From contig NZ_WKJD01000019.1 in assembly GCF_009674665.1 (NCBI RefSeq), positions 333,017 to 397,016 on the forward strand: a stretch of DNA of 64,000 nt, read 5' to 3'. The DNA is from Agromyces kandeliae (GTDB taxonomy: Bacteria > Actinomycetota > Actinomycetes > Actinomycetales > Microbacteriaceae). The translations under genes were made by a program, and so were the position numbers. Every line of letters starts with the position of its first letter. The stretch's first letter is position 1. The notes below the pieces were generated by a model. The model searched no databases, was not told the origin of the DNA, and saw only the letters and a list, made by a program, of their open reading frames with translations. Positions 54,368 through 63,941 of this stretch are shown piece by piece.

Positions 54368-55276
54368 TCAGCGAGCATCGGCCGCCAGGGAGCGGACGGC
54401 GTCCTCGAGCGCCTGCCGATCGCGGATCGGGCTCGAGCGGGGATAGCTCGTGGTGAGGAAGTGCTGGGCGTATGGGAAGCAGGCGACCGAGAACGGTCCG
54501 TCGGCCAGGATGTCGGCGCCGAAGGTGTTGCGCTCCACCTCGACGGTCTCGGGAGGGAGCTCCAGCGCCCGGGTCATCTCACCCGGGTCGAAGACGAGCC
54601 CGAACGGGACGGAGTCCGCGTGCTCGAGCCGGCCCCCGTAGTCGACGGACAGGTTGCCGTCCACCCAGAGTCGCTGATCGAGCGGCCGCATCGACCCCGT
54701 CGCCAATGGCGCCGTCACCGTGAGCGCGTTCGGGCGCTGCCGGCTCCGGACGTCGACGATCACCTCACCGGCATGGGACGTGGTGACCACGGCTCGATCG
54801 GTCGTGGAGGCTGAGAACCCCTGGCCGGGGTCGTAGTTGATCGTGTTGGATTCGTAGTCGCAGATGACCCACGTCAGCATCCCCGTGCGCGTGTCCTCCG
54901 CGATGAGGTAGAGCTCCACCCGAGCACCCCAGAACACCGACGCGTGGACGTTGAACGCCCCGAGGATGGCGCAGGCGCGTGGCTCGTCGTCGGCGAACAT
55001 GGCGGTCGGGACGAGGCGGTAGCCCGGAGGCAGCAGCCGAGTCGCCGCGACCTCGTCGCGGATCTCGTACGCCAGGAACGTGCAATACGGTTCCACGACG
55101 AAGCCCATGTAGTCCTCGCTCCGGGCGTGCGACACGATCCGGCGCTGCAGGCCGAGGGGCAGCCGCGCGAGCATCTCGGCCCGCCCGTACAGCGCGGCGA
55201 CGCCCTTCGGCGAGATCGTGCCCTCCGTGTGGGTGATGAACCTCTGCAACTCCGATGACCCGATCCGCGATCCCAT
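54368..55276 (-). CDS. Conserved hypothetical protein, possible acetoacetate decarboxylase-like fold
   Basis: A 302-residue protein I do not recognise with certainty. LAYEIRDEVAATRLLPPGYRLVPT followed by GAFNVHASVFWGARVELYLIAE and a beta-rich core resembles the acetoacetate decarboxylase-like superfamily, which includes many unstudied members. No signal peptide or membrane span is seen. It precedes the pbp gene by 70 nt, with an inverted repeat between, so a shared transcript is possible but not evident. Confidence 0.5.
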   Translation of the reverse strand: MGSRIGSSELQRFITHTEGTISPKGVAALYGRAEMLARLPLGLQRRIVSHARSEDYMGFVVEPYCTFLAYEIRDEVAATRLLPPGYRLVPTAMFADDEPRACAILGAFNVHASVFWGARVELYLIAEDTRTGMLTWVICDYESNTINYDPGQGFSASTTDRAVVTTSHAGEVIVDVRSRQRPNALTVTAPLATGSMRPLDQRLWVDGNLSVDYGGRLEHADSVPFGLVFDPGEMTRALELPPETVEVERNTFGADILADGPFSVACFPYAQHFLTTSYPRSSPIRDRQALEDAVRSLAADAR

Positions 55277-55434
55277 GGCGGCCAGCGTAGGAGCGTCGAC
55301 ACCGTGGGCGAATCGTCCGGATGGTTGAGATGGCGGAGCCGCGACCGCAGCTCAGACGCAGCGGGAGGAGCGCGACGAAGTCGCGGCCCGAGGCTCCGAC
55401 GCCCATCGTCGCCTCGAGGGCCGACGCGCGACGC

Positions 55435-55914
55435 TCATCGCTTCTCCTCCTCGGCCACCGGGGCAGCTCGTCCGGCGGCGGGCGCCTCGCTGGTCGCGGC
55501 GAGGCTGGAGAGGAGCCGCAGGTTCTGCTCCGACGCCGAGCCGGGCTCGGCGGTGTAGATGAGGAGCGAGAGTCCGGGCTCCTCGGTCAACTCGAGCCCT
55601 TCGTAGGCGAGGGTGAGGTCGCCGACGGCATGGTGCCGGAAGGGCTTGACCCCGCTGCCGTGGTGTCGGACGTCATGCGTGCCCCACTTGGTCCGGAACT
55701 CGTCGCTCAGCGTCGAGAGCTCGCCGACCAGGTCCTGGAGCCCGCGATCGTAGGGGTCGCGGCCCGCCTCGGCGCGAAGTCCGAGCGACGCGGAGGACGT
55801 CCTCACGGACCTCGCGGGGAACTTCTCGATGAGTTGCCCGGCACGCACCACGTCTACGCCCATGAGCTCCACCCACGACGGCTCCGCTGACTTCGGCTTC
55901 GCTCCGCCGATCAA
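55435..55914 (-). pseudogene. Orphan MmyB-like ligand-binding domain; XRE regulator remnant lacking its helix-turn-helix
   Basis: The last 100 or so residues match the C-terminal domain of MmyB-type XRE regulators: EAGRDPYDRGLQDLVGELS, then FRTKWGTHDVRHHGSGVKPF, then HHAVGDLTLAYEGLEL, then LLIYTAEPGSASEQNLRLL. The N-terminal helix-turn-helix half is absent, and the first 40 residues do not resemble the family. It therefore looks like a 5'-truncated gene in a degraded stretch. It lies 3 nt upstream of nothing functional in its own direction and just before the flavin oxidase stop on the same strand. Expression as a stand-alone ligand-binding protein cannot be excluded. Confidence 0.65.
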
Positions 55915-55917
55915 GAT

Positions 55918-57315
55918 TCAGGGTCGAGCCGCGGCAGCGGCGAACACACCGTCGGGATCGTAGGCGAGCCGGATCCGTTCGACGCGCTCCTCGTGTGCGC
56001 CGAGGATCAGGTCACCGCCGGCGCCTTCCTCGTCGCCCAATCCGGCGAAGTTCAGGTACATTCCGCGGGAGACCGGTTCCAGCGCGTTCCAGAGCCCGCG
56101 CGCCCAGCCGATCGCATCGTCGTCGAGCGCAGGATCGCTCCAGACCGCGTCCACGCTCACGTTGAACAGTGCACCACGATGCGCGAACGCCGTCTCGTCG
56201 GGACCGATCCGGTCGATCGTGCCACCGAGGGTCCGCACGAACACGGCCGAGTTCGGATCGGGTCGGCGAGCGGCGTGCTCGACGATGAGGTCGATGGTCG
56301 CGTCATCCAGCTCGTCCGTGAAATGCGACTTCCAGTAGTAGCGTCCGCCGTCGGGGAGCGCGAAATCGAACTCGCTCTGCGCTTCCACCCATGTGCTCGT
56401 GCCGCTGAGATCGAGGATCGGTTCGCCCAGTCCCTGGAACGGTTCGAGCACCGGTGCCGCGTCGGCAGGTTCGCCGATGTAGGTGCCGACGGCCATCGCG
56501 ATCGGGACGCCGACGAACTCATCCGGCAACCCGGGGAAGGGCGGGAGCGCCCACAATGCGAACTGTGGCGCGATGGTCGGTGGCGCCTCCGCGGCCAGCC
56601 GCCGCCAGGCGCGAAAGACGGCACCGGCGTCGTCCGCCGGGTAGACGAACGCGGCCGCGGCGACCTCCGGACCGAGCCGATGCAGCGCGAAGGTGAACTC
56701 GGTGACCACCCCGAGACCGCGACCGGCTCCGCGCAGGGCCCAGTACAGCTCGGCATTCTCGTCAGCGCTCGCCGTGCGCACCGCGCCGTCCGCGGTGACG
56801 ACGGTCATCGAGAGCACGTTGTCGCAGCTGAGACCGTGGGTGCGCTGCATCAGGCCGAGGCCGCCGCCGAGCGTCAGGCCGGCGACGCCGGTCTCCGAGA
56901 CCTCGCCGCCCGGTGTTGCGAGCCCGAACGCCTGGGCTGCGGCATCCACGTCGGCCCAGCGCGCACCCCCCTGCACGCGGGCAGTGCGGGCGACCGGATC
57001 GACGATCACGTCGCGCATCCGTGAGAGGTCGATCACGAGCCCGTCGTCGCAGACCGCACTCCCAGCGACCTGGTGCCCGCCCCCGCGAATCGACACGATC
57101 GGTCGATGCGTCCGCGCCGCGTTCACGCACGCGACCACGTCATCGGCGTCCGCGCAACGGACGACGACCTCCGGATGCCGATCGATCAGGCCATTCCACA
57201 CAGCTCGCGCCTCGTCGTATTCCGGGTGATCCCGGCCGATCACCGTTCCTCGCACTCGCGCCCCGAGCTCACTGAGCAGCGATCGGCGCGTGACCTCGGA
57301 CATCGCCATAGTCAC
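55918..57315 (-). CDS. FAD-linked oxidase (PCMH/berberine bridge enzyme-like)
   Basis: A 465-residue FAD-binding oxidoreductase. VSIRGGGHQVAGSAVCDDGLVIDLS provides the His for covalent FAD attachment, and GVAGLTLGGGLGLMQRTHGLS is the second flavin loop. The position used by Cys in bicovalent members is not Cys here, suggesting one covalent bond. The C-terminal BBE segment ends RIRLAYDPDGVFAAAAARP. Such enzymes oxidise sugars or secondary metabolites; the substrate is unknown. No signal peptide. Base use is slightly less GC-rich than in the housekeeping genes, in keeping with an accessory region. Confidence 0.85.
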   Translation of the reverse strand: MTMAMSEVTRRSLLSELGARVRGTVIGRDHPEYDEARAVWNGLIDRHPEVVVRCADADDVVACVNAARTHRPIVSIRGGGHQVAGSAVCDDGLVIDLSRMRDVIVDPVARTARVQGGARWADVDAAAQAFGLATPGGEVSETGVAGLTLGGGLGLMQRTHGLSCDNVLSMTVVTADGAVRTASADENAELYWALRGAGRGLGVVTEFTFALHRLGPEVAAAAFVYPADDAGAVFRAWRRLAAEAPPTIAPQFALWALPPFPGLPDEFVGVPIAMAVGTYIGEPADAAPVLEPFQGLGEPILDLSGTSTWVEAQSEFDFALPDGGRYYWKSHFTDELDDATIDLIVEHAARRPDPNSAVFVRTLGGTIDRIGPDETAFAHRGALFNVSVDAVWSDPALDDDAIGWARGLWNALEPVSRGMYLNFAGLGDEEGAGGDLILGAHEERVERIRLAYDPDGVFAAAAARP

Positions 57316-57637
57316 CCTCGACTCCCCGCCACAGGAGCGGCGGCTACCTTCATGCTACGACCGCCGCGCGCGACGGCTCATGGGGCCGAACACCCTACCC
57401 CTCTCGGCGGAAGCCGGCTGGCGGGAAGGCCGTGCCGCATGGCGAAGACCTGACGCGATGGTCGGTCGCAGAGCCGACGCGCCTGCTCGGACGAGTCGAC
57501 ATGGCGGCCGCGCCAACGACTACATCGAGAGGTCGACCTCGGCGAGTCGAGCTGTCGGATGACGTCGGCGGCGGACCGGAAGCCGACCGGGAGACGAGCG
57601 AGAACCTGACGCGCGCATCAGTCATCGCAGAAACACG
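57316..57637. other. Intergenic stretch with no recognisable gene
   Basis: About 320 nt between the flavin oxidase start and the first tRNA-tailed repeat. Short open frames exist on the plus strand (for instance around 57290-57562) but look like random Arg/Ala-rich translation. I see no promoter, RNA or repeat here. Confidence 0.5.
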
Positions 57638-57850
57638 AAAACCCTCGGCGAACCGGGGGTTCTTCAAGCTGGGGCACTTGGACTCGAACCAAGAACAACT
57701 GACGTCGATCTCGGCGATTCGGTACCGGCCCGTGAGGGGCGGAGTTCCGCGGATTTCCACGGATCTCATGGGCCCTAGTGTACGTGCTGCGACGGAGTCA
57801 TCCGGGCCGAATCTGGTCTCCGAGGGCGTTCTCTGCAGGTTCCTGGTCAC
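57638..57850 (-). repeat. tRNA-Gln-tailed repeat, copy 1, with its own terminator
   Basis: From 57668 to 57850 this aligns without gaps to copy 2 (offset 1140) at about 85% identity (about 27 mismatches in 183, counted by eye). Read on the minus strand it consists of a conserved segment of about 145 nt, then the last third of tRNA-Gln(CTG): CAGTTGTTCTTGG, T-loop GTTCGAGTCC, and CCCCAGC. A hairpin (57642-57659, one mismatch) and TTTT follow. The T-stem CTTGG/CCAAG is fully paired here. The 5' two-thirds of the tRNA are absent, so this is not a functional tRNA gene. Confidence 0.7.
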
Positions 57851-57888
57851 CTGCGAGGGCGGTCGGCCAGGACGACGGGCGCGCACGT

Positions 57889-58029
57889 GTTTGGTTGTCG
57901 GTGCTCGGCCTTCTCGGACCGCTCGGCGTGTGGATCGCGCTCCCGCTCGGAGAGATCGTGTCCGCCGCCGCGGCGTGGTGGCTGCTCCGCCGCGACCGAC
58001 GACGCGCGTCGCTACCCTCGGAGGCGTGA
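57889..58029 (+). pseudogene. C-terminal stump of a membrane transporter, probably MATE-type
   Basis: An open frame ending at the TetR start reads VWLSVLGLLGPLGVWIALPLG and then EIVSAAAAWWLLRRDRRR, like the last transmembrane helix and tail of a MATE-family efflux pump. Nothing upstream continues the transporter: the repeat copy 1 begins within 40 nt. The stop overlaps the TetR ATG (TGATG), the arrangement of an efflux gene followed by its regulator. The rest of the gene seems to have been lost by recombination at the repeat. Confidence 0.45.
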
Positions 58030-58664
58030 TGCCCGCCGACGCTCCGTGGACGCCCACCCGACCCACCCGTTCCTCCCCGAAGGGCGAGCGGCGGCGGGCC
58101 GAGATCATCGCCGCCGCGTTCACGAACTTCTCCGCGAACGGATACCACGGTGCCAGCATGGTGCAGATCGCCGCCGCCTGCGGGGTCTCCCGTGCCGGGC
58201 TCCTCCACCACTTCCCCACGAAGGAATCGCTCCTGGCCGCAGTACTCGAGGAACGCGACCGCGTCAACGGGGAGCTGTTCTTCCGCGACACCGACCCGAA
58301 GCGCGACGGCATCGACTACGTCCGGCACCTCCTGCAGGTGATCGTCCACAACGAGGGGCAGCGCGAGCTCGTCCGTCTCTTCGCCACGCTGTCGACCGAG
58401 GCATCCGAACCCGACCATCCCGCACACGCGTACATCGCGAACCGGTTCCACTGGCTCGCAGACGACATCGACGAGGCGATGCACGAAGCGCAGTCCCGCG
58501 GACTGGTCCGCCCCGCCACGGACCTGGACGGATTCGGCCGCGACCTGATCGCTCTCATCGACGGGCTGCAGATCCAATGGCTCGTGGACCCGACCGGAAT
58601 CGACATCGCGGGCCGCGTGCACCGCCGACTGATGGAAGTGCTCACCACAGACCCGCTGGCGTAG
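58029..58664 (+). CDS. TetR-family transcriptional regulator
   Basis: A 211-residue TetR regulator. The helix-turn-helix spans about residues 20-65 (RAEIIAAAFTNFSANGYHGA, then IAAACGVSRAGLLHHFPTKESLL). The C-terminal half is a helical ligand-binding domain. It follows a transporter stump by overlap, so it may once have controlled that exporter. It is bracketed by the two tRNA-tailed repeats. Its present target is unknown. Confidence 0.88.
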   Translation: MPADAPWTPTRPTRSSPKGERRRAEIIAAAFTNFSANGYHGASMVQIAAACGVSRAGLLHHFPTKESLLAAVLEERDRVNGELFFRDTDPKRDGIDYVRHLLQVIVHNEGQRELVRLFATLSTEASEPDHPAHAYIANRFHWLADDIDEAMHEAQSRGLVRPATDLDGFGRDLIALIDGLQIQWLVDPTGIDIAGRVHRRLMEVLTTDPLA

Positions 58665-58775
58665 TCCCGGAGGGTGAACGCGCTCGTGTCGGGGCGAGAG
58701 TGACGAGAGAGATGCTGTTCTGAATGCCGTGTGGGGAGCGGAGTTCGGACGGGGAATCCACCCGGCTGGAAACGC

Positions 58776-58990
58776 CAAAACCCCCGCCTGGGCGGGGGTT
58801 CTTCACTGCTGGGGTACCTGGACTCGAACCAAGAACAACTGAAGTCGATCTCGGCGATTCGGGGGCAGCCCGCGAGGGGCGGAATTCCGCGGATTTCCGC
58901 GGATCTCATGGGGTCCAGTGTACGTGCTGCTACGGAGACGTACGGGCCGAATCTGGTCTCCGCAGGAGTTTCCGGCGGGTATCTGGTCAT
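58776..58990 (-). repeat. tRNA-Gln-tailed repeat, copy 2, with its own terminator
   Basis: Same orientation as copy 1 and 1140 bp away. The minus strand reads about 145 conserved nt, then CAGTTGTTCTTGG-TTCGAGT-CCAGGTACCCCAGC, the 3' end of actinobacterial tRNA-Gln(CTG), then a perfect 8-bp terminator stem (58781-58788 with 58791-58798) and TTTT. The conserved part contains TACACT at about 58917-58922, a -10-like box that could drive a transcript of about 140 nt ending at this terminator. The 430 nt between the TetR gene and the next gene (58665-59094) hold nothing else I can recognise. Confidence 0.7.
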
Positions 58991-59094
58991 CGTTCGCAGC
59001 GTCGCAGAGGACGCCCCGGGCAAGCTTGTCCCCGCTCGCGCCTTCGCTGCGCAGGCCCATGTCCGGTCGGTTGCAGCGCTGTTCCGCCGCGTGA

Positions 59095-59967
59095 TCACGC
59101 CCCGGAGACGAGCTCCTTCAGCCGCTGGAGCTGGAATCGCGACACCTCGTCGGCCGTCTCGTCCTCGGCGAACACGTTCGAGACGATCAGCGCATCGTCT
59201 CGGTCGAGGTAGCCGATCCCGCGGAGTGCGGTGAAGAGCTCCGACCAGTCCACGTCGCCGTCGCCGATGCGCAGGTGCTGGTGCACGCGGGCGGCGTTTC
59301 CCGGCGGGTTCGAGATGTACCGGAGGCCGTGCGAGCGGGTGTGGTCGAACGTGTCGGCCGTGTACACGGCGCCCAGCCGGTCGCCGATCTCGGGGAGCAG
59401 CGTCGTCGCCCGGTCGCCGTAGTGGAAGGTGTGCGAGGCGACGTAGACGAACCCGACGGCCGGGGAGTTCAGGCCGCGCAGGACGCGCCACGCCTCGAGC
59501 CCGTCCTCCACGAAGTCGTCGGGGTGCGGGTCGATGTTGAGTCGGAGCCCCTCCGACTCGATGATCGGGAGCAGCTCCTCCATCGAGCGGTAGAACGCGG
59601 CCTCCGAGTCCTCCGCTCGTTCCGGCCGGCCGGAGAACTCGGTGTTGATGACGGGAATGCCGAGTTCGACCGCGAGCTCGATCACGCGACGGAAGTTGCG
59701 GACGGCGGCTTCGCGCTGCGGTTCGTCGGGCCACGAGATGCGGTGCACGGGGAGGATCGCCGGGATGTCCACGCCTGCGTCCGACGCGGCCTTCTTCAGC
59801 TTCGCGACCAGGCCGTCGTCGGCCTTCGGATAGCGGAAGAACGGCGTGAAGTCCACGTGCGGGGTGAGCTGCATCGATTCGTAGCCGAGGCGCGCGGCGA
59901 CCTCGGGGAACTCGAGCAGGGAGAACTCGTGGTGGTACGGCGTCGGATCGAGGGCGATGCGGGGCAT
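59095..59967 (-). CDS. Sugar phosphate isomerase/epimerase family protein, IolH-like
   Basis: A 290-residue xylose isomerase-like TIM barrel (AP endonuclease family 2). It has RIALDPTPYHHEFSLLEFPEVAARLGYE, VINTEFSGRP, LNIDPHPDDFVEDG with metal-binding His/Asp, and DGDVDWSELFTALRGIGY. In inositol clusters, paralogues serve as IolE, IolI or IolH; the Asp-Pro start and overall form are most like IolH. It is the last gene of the iol run on this strand, 23 nt after iolG, and stops about 105 nt before repeat copy 2. Confidence 0.75.
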   Translation of the reverse strand: MPRIALDPTPYHHEFSLLEFPEVAARLGYESMQLTPHVDFTPFFRYPKADDGLVAKLKKAASDAGVDIPAILPVHRISWPDEPQREAAVRNFRRVIELAVELGIPVINTEFSGRPERAEDSEAAFYRSMEELLPIIESEGLRLNIDPHPDDFVEDGLEAWRVLRGLNSPAVGFVYVASHTFHYGDRATTLLPEIGDRLGAVYTADTFDHTRSHGLRYISNPPGNAARVHQHLRIGDGDVDWSELFTALRGIGYLDRDDALIVSNVFAEDETADEVSRFQLQRLKELVSGA

Positions 59968-59990
59968 GACGGCTCCTTCGTGGTCGTGGC

Positions 59991-61004
59991 TCAGGCGTAG
60001 AACGCAGGTCGGGCGGGGGCGTCGACCGGGATGACGCCGCCGTCGAGCGCCTTCACGCCGGCCTCGCACGCGACGGCGACGAGGTACCCGTCCCATGCGT
60101 TCGGGCCGTCGACGAGGGCGCCCGAGCGGACCGCGTCCACCCAGCGCTGGATCTGGCTGTCGTACGCGGCGGCGAAGCGGGTCACGAAGCTCGTGTGGTC
60201 CTCCACGAAGAACCGGCCGTCGCGCCACTGCTGGAGCCCGGACGGCTGGCCGATGCGCGCCAGGCCCTTCTCGAAGACGGCCTCGGTCCCAACCTGGTAT
60301 CCGAACTGCACGCTCACGTTCATCTCGACGTCGACCAGCACGCCGTTCTCGAGCTCCATGAGCACGAGGATCGGCTCGCGCAGGTGGTCCGGCGACATCG
60401 AGTTGCGCCGCGGGTACTTCACCTCGACGGACTTCACGGGTGAACCGGCGAGCCACGGCACGACGTCGAACTCGTGCACGACGGAGTCGTTGATCAGCAT
60501 CTGCTGCGTGTACGAGTCCGGCACCGCGGGGTTGCGGTGCACGCACCGCAGGAGCATCAGGTGACCGGAGTCGCCGGAGGCGATGAGTTCGCGCAGCGCC
60601 TCGTACTCCGCGTCGAACCGGCGCATGAAGCCGACCTGGATGTGCGGCCGGTCGAGCGTCTGCTCGAGCTCGAGGACGCGCATCGCCGACTCCGAATCCG
60701 GCGTGAGCGGCTTCTCGCAGAGGACCGGGAGCCGCGCCTTCAGCACCGGAACGAGCACGGGCTCGTGGAATCGGCCGGGGGTGGCGATCAGCACGGCGTC
60801 GACGGCGCCCGCGGCGATCGCGTCCTCGATCGAGGCGAATGCGGTCGCGCCGGGGGCGTGCTGCACCGCGGCCGACGCCCGGTCGGCGTCGGGCTCGACG
60901 ATCGCGGAGACGACGGCGCCGCTGATGCGCTCGGTGATGCGGGTCACGTGGTCGGCGCCCATGAGGCCGGCGCCCACGACGCCGATGCGGAGGTCGTTGG
61001 TCAT
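59991..61004 (-). CDS. iolG: Myo-inositol 2-dehydrogenase-like oxidoreductase
   Basis: A 337-residue Gfo/Idh/MocA-family dehydrogenase. NAD-binding IGVVGAGLMGADHV, catalytic Lys in VLCEKPLT, and INDSVVHEFDVVPWLAG with the catalytic Asp/His pair match inositol dehydrogenases. It oxidises myo-inositol (or scyllo-inositol) to the ketose. The operon iolB-iolD-iolG supports this. Related sugar dehydrogenases of the family remain possible. Confidence 0.88.
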   Translation of the reverse strand: MTNDLRIGVVGAGLMGADHVTRITERISGAVVSAIVEPDADRASAAVQHAPGATAFASIEDAIAAGAVDAVLIATPGRFHEPVLVPVLKARLPVLCEKPLTPDSESAMRVLELEQTLDRPHIQVGFMRRFDAEYEALRELIASGDSGHLMLLRCVHRNPAVPDSYTQQMLINDSVVHEFDVVPWLAGSPVKSVEVKYPRRNSMSPDHLREPILVLMELENGVLVDVEMNVSVQFGYQVGTEAVFEKGLARIGQPSGLQQWRDGRFFVEDHTSFVTRFAAAYDSQIQRWVDAVRSGALVDGPNAWDGYLVAVACEAGVKALDGGVIPVDAPARPAFYA

Positions 61005-61038
61005 GGTGGGTTCTCCCGAGGTTGGGGTCGGAGGCGGA

Positions 61039-62951
<1,913 letters not shown>

Positions 62952-62952
<1 letters not shown>

Positions 62953-63869
62953 CAATGGTGGCCTTCCTCGTCGTGAGTGTATGGGAGGCGCGCGTCGACG
63001 CGCTGGCCCTCCCACGTGGTTCGTACCCAAGCGTGCGCCGGGTCGTCGCTGATCAGCCACTCCCGCTCGGGATCCGGGCCGGCCATGACGTTGAGGTAGT
63101 ACAGGTCGTATCCGGGCGCGGCGACCGCCGGCCCGTGGTAGCCGTACGGGACGAGTGCGATGTCGCCCGTCCGGACCATGGCGTCGATCTCGATCTCGCC
63201 CGCGGGCGAGGAGTAGGTGCTGAACATTCCGAACGCCGCGTCGGGGTCGGCTGCGGTGGCGCCGCGAGCCGGCGCCGCCTCGAAGTAGTAGATCTCCTCC
63301 AAGCGCGACTCATGTCCGGGGACGTGCTCATCATGCTTGTGCGGCGGGTACGACGACCAGTTCTCGGCGGGCGTGATCACCTCGCAGACGATGAGGCGCG
63401 CGGCGTCGAGCGCCGCGGGCGTGCCGAAGTTGTGCACCTGACGGCTCGAGGCGCCGGCACCGCGCAGTTCCACCGGAGTCTCCTCTGCGGCGATGTAGCG
63501 GCTCGGCTTCACGACGTCGGTCGGCGACGTGGCGACCGCGACCCGGCCCTCGCCGGTGATCACCGCGGTCACGGCGCTGGAGAGGTAAAGCACGTCGGTC
63601 GGTCCGTCGAACACCGACGCGCGACCGAGCAGCCGCGTCGTCGTCGAGGAGCCGCCGTCGCGTTCGGACACCGTGAACGATCCCGAGAGCGGCACGACGA
63701 TCCGTTCCACGCCGGTGGACGAGAGGTCGAGTGAGTCGTCGGCGCCGAGCTCGGCCACCCGGATGCCGGTGTGGGCCCACCCCGGGGTGCGCTCGTCGAC
63801 GACGCTCTCCCACCCGTCACGCGCGAGCGCGCCGCGGCGATGGAACCAGCGCTGGTCATCGGTGCTCAT
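62952..63869 (-). CDS. iolB: 5-deoxy-glucuronate isomerase
   Basis: A 305-residue bicupin isomerase. It has RLIVCEVITPAENWSSYPPHKHDEH with metal-binding His residues, LEEIYYFEAAP, and VPYGYHGPAVAAPGYDLYYLNVMAGP. It converts 5-deoxyglucuronate to the keto form for IolC. The start at 63869 has a GAGAGGG binding site; 19 upstream in-frame residues lie in the hairpin and are not family-like. Confidence 0.95.
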
Positions 63870-63889
63870 GTGTCCCTCTCGGGTCTCGT

Positions 63890-63928
63890 GGATGCCACGG
63901 CCGGGCACCCCTGCCGGCCGTGGCATCC
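63890..63928 (-). promoter_or_regulatory. Perfect 15-bp hairpin between mmsA and iolB
   Basis: The arms 63890-63904 and 63914-63928 are perfectly complementary, with a 9-base loop; the outer ends are GGATGCC and GGCATCC. It lies between the stop of mmsA (63942) and iolB (63869), without a U-run. It may act as an RNA processing or stability element that sets different levels of the genes, or as an inefficient terminator. Confidence 0.55.
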
Positions 63929-63941
63929 CGTCGGGTGGGTG

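Noticed and set aside
57290..57562. A plus-strand 90-codon open frame upstream of repeat copy 1
   Set aside because: Composition is random Arg/Ala-rich, there is no ribosome binding site, and it overlaps the flavin oxidase start.
57668..57703. Intact tRNA-Gln gene at the repeats
   Set aside because: Only the T-arm and acceptor 3' strand are present; the D-arm, anticodon arm and 5' acceptor strand do not exist upstream in either copy.
58316..59734. Long minus-strand frame through repeat copy 2 as a gene
   Set aside because: It runs across the tRNA tail and terminator and is antisense to the TetR gene at one end and out of frame with the iolH-like gene at the other. The two copies show no clear coding conservation.
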